Of a stretch of DNA of 7,873 nt, positions 5,503 to 7,873 are shown piece after piece. The position numbers were made by a program, and so were the translations under genes. The notes beneath the pieces were generated by a model, which ran no database searches, had not been told where the DNA came from, and saw nothing but the letters and a program-made list of their open reading frames with translations. Origin of the DNA: an uncultured Lachnospiraceae bacterium. GTDB taxonomy: Bacteria; Bacillota_A; Clostridia; Lachnospirales; Lachnospiraceae. Each line of letters starts with the position of its first letter. The first letter of the stretch is position 1. Location: assembly GCA_946614075.1 (NCBI GenBank), contig CAMOGO010000044.1, positions 1 to 7,873 of the forward strand. Reading direction: 5' to 3'.

Positions 5503-5531
5503 AATATATGTTAATATAAGAAGACTGTCAA
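5503..5531 (-). promoter_or_regulatory. Sigma-A promoter of the NusG-II/Gx operon
   Basis: On the minus strand: perfect -35 TTGACA (5531-5526), 17-bp spacer, -10 TATATT (5508-5503). Transcription should start near 5496, leaving a leader of about 25 nt before the TTG start. For the divergent apbE gene only a weak plus-strand candidate is visible, TTTGCA (5494-5499), 15 bp, TATAAG (5515-5520). It overlaps this promoter, so the two could compete. Confidence 0.75.
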
Positions 5532-5564
5532 CAGACAACACTATTCTATCACAAAGAAGGATTT

Positions 5565-6776
5565 ATGAAAAAGAAAAAATCTCTGAAAAAACGTATACCA
5601 CTACTGGCTCTGTCCGTACTGCTCGCGGCAGGAAGCCTCTTTACAGGCTGCAAAAGCCCTGGCTCCTCTTCGTCCGGTAACAGTCCTTCCTCTTCCGAAA
5701 CGCAAGGCGCATCCTCCGGCGGGGCAAGCGCGGAGCAGACGACCTCCAATCCCTATGGGGAGCCGACGCCTGGGGACCTGAGCAATGTCACCTACAGCAA
5801 GGCGCGGAAAAACTACAGCCGGACCTACTGGAACCTCGATACGATCATCACCATCACCGTCTACACGGAGGAGGAAGCCTACGTCTTGAACGGCGACGGG
5901 TGCGGCAATCTGCTGGATCACTACGAGAACCTTCTCAGCCGGACAATCGAGACGAGTGAGGTTTCCCTGCTGAATACCAGACAGATCACCGAGGTCTCCG
6001 ACGATACGGCAGAGCTTCTGGAAAAGGGTCTGTACTACAGTGAGCTTAGCGGCGGACGCTACGATATCGCCATCGCCTCCGTGACCAGCGTCTGGGATTT
6101 CCGGGCGGATGAGCCCGTCGTTCCGGACGCAGCCGATCTCGAGGAGGGTGTGAAATGGGTCGACTACCAGGCGGTTCATCTGGATGGCAACAAGGTCACC
6201 TTCGACAATGAAAAAACAGGCATCGATCTCGGCAGTATCGCCAAGGGCTACATCGGCGAGAAGCTTCGCGAGTATCTCGTCAGCCAGGGTGTGAAAAGCG
6301 CGATCCTGAACCTGGGCGGCAACCTGATCTTCATCGGTTCCAAGCCGGACGGCTCTGATTTTTCGATGGGGATCCAGCAGCCCTTCGGCTACACGGGTCT
6401 TGAGTATTTCGGCATCATCAGGGGCTCCGACATCTCGATCGTCACCTCCGGTGTCTACGAAAGATATTTCAAAGGCGCAGACGGAAAATATTACCATCAC
6501 ATCCTGGATCCCGAAACCGGCTACTCCATCCGGAACAACCTCTACTCGGTCACGATCGTAGGCCCTTGCTCCACCGACTGCGATGCTCTGAGCACCACCC
6601 TCTTCTCCCTTGGCGTTGAGGACGGTCTGGAGCTGATCAATTCCATCGACGGCTACTACGCTGTCTTTTACACGAATACCGGCGAGATCATCCTCTCCGA
6701 CGGCATCGAAGAGGCCTACGGCTTTGAGGAGGTCGAGCACGACCACTATACGTTTGATACCGCTGTTCTTCAGTAG
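5565..6776 (+). CDS. apbE: FAD:protein FMN transferase (ApbE), lipoprotein
   Basis: A 403-residue ApbE-family flavin transferase. It moves FMN from FAD onto a Thr or Ser of target proteins in a Mg-dependent reaction on the outer face of the membrane. Residues 1-29 form a lipoprotein signal (basic start, hydrophobic core, LFTGC with Cys29; F at -3 is slightly atypical). A Ser/Gly-rich tether follows to about residue 60. Catalytic-domain motifs: LDTIITITVY 91-100; SGGRYDIAI 162-170 with VWDFR 176-180; IDLGSIAKGY 220-229; LNLGGNLIFIG 248-258; TSGVYERYF 294-302; HHILDPETG 311-319; and CDALSTTLF 339-347, which contains the expected metal-binding Asp and Thr. AAGAAGGA lies very close before the ATG (3 nt). 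It ends at a terminator shared with the convergent FMN-binding gene, its likely substrate. Confidence 0.96.
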   Translation: MKKKKSLKKRIPLLALSVLLAAGSLFTGCKSPGSSSSGNSPSSSETQGASSGGASAEQTTSNPYGEPTPGDLSNVTYSKARKNYSRTYWNLDTIITITVYTEEEAYVLNGDGCGNLLDHYENLLSRTIETSEVSLLNTRQITEVSDDTAELLEKGLYYSELSGGRYDIAIASVTSVWDFRADEPVVPDAADLEEGVKWVDYQAVHLDGNKVTFDNEKTGIDLGSIAKGYIGEKLREYLVSQGVKSAILNLGGNLIFIGSKPDGSDFSMGIQQPFGYTGLEYFGIIRGSDISIVTSGVYERYFKGADGKYYHHILDPETGYSIRNNLYSVTIVGPCSTDCDALSTTLFSLGVEDGLELINSIDGYYAVFYTNTGEIILSDGIEEAYGFEEVEHDHYTFDTAVLQ

Positions 6777-6831
6777 AACACTCGCCTGTAAAATGTAAAA
6801 TAAGAAGGAAAAAATAGACAGCGCTTAATGC

Positions 6832-6868
6832 AAAACCCCTTCCCGGATAACCGGAAAGGGGTTTTTTT
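6832..6868. terminator. Terminator between apbE and the FMN-binding protein gene
   Basis: Stem AAAACCCCTTCCCGG (6832-6846) with CCGGAAAGGGGTTTT (6851-6865): 14 of 15 positions pair, with one C/A mismatch and an ATAA loop. On the plus strand it runs into T6862-T6868. On the minus strand it ends in TTTT, weaker but usable for the convergent gene, whose stop is about 25 nt away. Confidence 0.9.
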
Positions 6869-6891
6869 AGAGTCAGATGCAAAATGTAAAT

Positions 6892-7284
6892 TTACTGGAC
6901 AGCCGCCTGAGCAAGCGCATCTGCCAGTGCATCCCTTACGGCTGTGGAAGTCTCCGTAGCGCCTGTAACGCCGTCGATCATTCCGCCCTGGGATTCCATA
7001 ATCTGAGCTGCGAAGGTACCATCCTCAACAGCCTCCTTGCCGCCGATGCCCTCGGTCTCATTCTCGTGAGCAACCTCTACGGTGAGGATCGAGTTCTTGT
7101 CGACGACGATCGTAACCGTGACCTCACCGCCATGGCCCATACCTACGCCGGTATAGGAGCCAGGATTGTAGAGGACGGTACTCTCCTGTACATAGTACTT
7201 CACGCCTACCACTACCAGAGAAGCAATCAGGATGACGGCCAGAAGTACGAAGTTCTTATATTCCTTTAAAGTACTCATCTTCAT
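6892..7284 (-). CDS. Membrane-anchored FMN-binding protein, predicted ApbE substrate
   Basis: A 130-residue protein with an N-terminal helix (about 12-32) after a basic cytoplasmic start, then one FMN-binding domain (RnfG/NqrC C-domain type) at about 40-128 outside the membrane. The flavinylation motif is DGVTGATETS at 104-113; by analogy with NqrC and RnfG, FMN would be joined to T110 by a phosphoester bond. Upstream GVGMGHGGEVTVTIVV (46-61) is the usual beta hairpin of the domain. The start ATG (7284-7282) has AAAGGAGG 7 nt upstream, overlapping the stop codon of the preceding Fe-S gene, so the two are probably translationally coupled. It is much shorter than full RnfG and carries one flavin site. 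It probably acts as an extracytoplasmic one-electron carrier; the acceptor is unknown. Confidence 0.93.
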   Translation of the reverse strand: MKMSTLKEYKNFVLLAVILIASLVVVGVKYYVQESTVLYNPGSYTGVGMGHGGEVTVTIVVDKNSILTVEVAHENETEGIGGKEAVEDGTFAAQIMESQGGMIDGVTGATETSTAVRDALADALAQAAVQ

Positions 7285-7297
7285 TCTTCTGCCTCCT

Positions 7298-7873
7298 TTA
7301 GCCTTCTGCGGGAGCAGCTGCTTCCGCTGAGAGAAGTTTGCGAACCTCGGACTCCTTCAGAAGCTCGATGGTCTTCTTCGGGCACTTTGCAGCGCAGGCT
7401 CCGCAGCCAGCGCAATTATCCGGGTCAACGGTTGCCTTGCGCTTCCCGTCGATCATTTCGACATGGACAGCGTCAAAGGCGCACTGCTTGGTGCAAAGAC
7501 CGCAGCCTACGCAGTTGTCCTTGTGGACGTATGCCTTCTCAGGCTCCTCTGCCGGTGCTGCTGCTGCACTTTCGGCCTCAGCCGGTGCTGCTGCCGCAGC
7601 CGCCGCTGCAGCTGCTGCCGCCGCTTCCTGCGCCGCCCGCGCGGCGTCATTGGCGCTCACCGCGGCCTCTGCCTCTTCCTTGCTTGCCGTCAGGAAAGAA
7701 CGGGACATGTATCCCTTGACATCTCCGTCCTCCTTCTCACAGGTGACCAGGCACCATCTCGGTCCTGCCGCGAGAACGGAAACTTCCATGCCTCTTCTGA
7801 CCGTTCCGCATTTGTCGGATTCGACGTTTGCTTCCGTATGAAGGCTGACATCGTCCAGCGCATATTTGGTCTG
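7298..7873 (-). CDS. SH3-like domain / poly-Ala linker / two-[4Fe-4S] ferredoxin-domain protein, N-terminus outside window
   Basis: The last 191 residues are present; the frame stays open to the right edge. Fragment residues 4-62 resemble a bacterial SH3 domain (LHTEANVESDKCGTVRRG, then W40 and GYMSRSFL). Residues 63-116 are an Ala/Glu-rich linker with a run of 13 Ala. Residues 117-171 form a bacterial-type ferredoxin domain with two motifs: C121-C124-C127-C131 and C154-C157-C160-C164-P. The protein ends in a short Ala-rich tail. It should carry two low-potential [4Fe-4S] clusters and pass electrons. It sits 13 nt upstream of the FMN-binding protein gene in the same operon and is its likely redox partner. 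A longer Rnf-related subunit (RnfB or RnfC-like) cannot be excluded because the N-terminus is missing. SH3b domains are usually extracytoplasmic and ferredoxin domains usually cytoplasmic, so its location is unclear. Confidence 0.85.
   Translation of the reverse strand, partial: QTKYALDDVSLHTEANVESDKCGTVRRGMEVSVLAAGPRWCLVTCEKEDGDVKGYMSRSFLTASKEEAEAAVSANDAARAAQEAAAAAAAAAAAAAPAEAESAAAAPAEEPEKAYVHKDNCVGCGLCTKQCAFDAVHVEMIDGKRKATVDPDNCAGCGACAAKCPKKTIELLKESEVRKLLSAEAAAPAEG

Noticed and set aside
5601..6746. 381-residue minus-strand frame opposite apbE
   Set aside because: ApbE on the plus strand has all family motifs; the antisense frame has none.
6786..6890. AAAATGTAAA present on both sides of the apbE terminator
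   Set aside because: Short, AT-rich and imperfectly flanked; most likely chance and not a target-site duplication.
7560..7640. GCN trinucleotide repeat tract
   Set aside because: It encodes the poly-Ala linker with mixed GCN codons, so it is a protein feature and not a simple DNA microsatellite or CRISPR array.

Overview
The window looks like the chromosome of an anaerobic, moderately GC-rich Firmicute of the class Clostridia. The signs are consensus sigma-A promoters (TTGACA, 17 bp, TATATT), strong AGGAGG-type ribosome binding sites, T-tract intrinsic terminators, tRNA genes without an encoded CCA, a lipoprotein ApbE, and a NusG-domain-II/Gx-transporter pair. I cannot place it at genus level.

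Left part (1-4310), amidohydrolase and transporter region. Two M20-family amidohydrolase (metallopeptidase) genes diverge from a 271-bp intergenic region. The left one (minus strand) is cut by the window edge; the right one (824-2089, plus) is complete. Convergent with the right one are a 97-residue single-pass membrane protein (2256-2549) and a roughly 12-helix permease of a family I do not firmly recognise (2681-3898). The permease has a near-consensus promoter, a leader of about 185 nt with folding potential, a palindrome near -57, and codon use unlike its neighbours. The likely theme is import and intracellular hydrolysis of acylated amino acids or peptides. One complete and two partial copies of a short structured repeat lie beside the terminators of this region. 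The two partial copies keep complementary halves and flank the permease unit.

Middle (4310-4555). A tRNA-Pro(CGG) to tRNA-Glu(CTC) unit on the minus strand, with its own promoter and a strong terminator.

Right part (4566-7873), flavin-based electron transfer region. A minus-strand pair encodes a membrane-anchored NusG-domain-II protein (TTG start) and a Gx transporter-family membrane protein. Divergent from it is a lipoprotein FAD:protein FMN transferase (ApbE). Convergent with apbE, across a bidirectional terminator, is a minus-strand operon. It encodes a protein with an SH3-like domain, a poly-Ala linker and two [4Fe-4S] motifs (N-terminus outside the window), followed by a small membrane-anchored FMN-binding protein with an ApbE-type flavinylation motif (D104-GVTGAT). 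ApbE is expected to attach FMN covalently to that protein outside the membrane, and the Fe-S protein is a plausible redox partner. I infer part of an Rnf-like or extracellular-electron-transfer module.

The most noteworthy items are the split structured repeat, the SH3/poly-Ala/ferredoxin fusion, the unassigned permease with its leader, and the compact flavinylation cluster.
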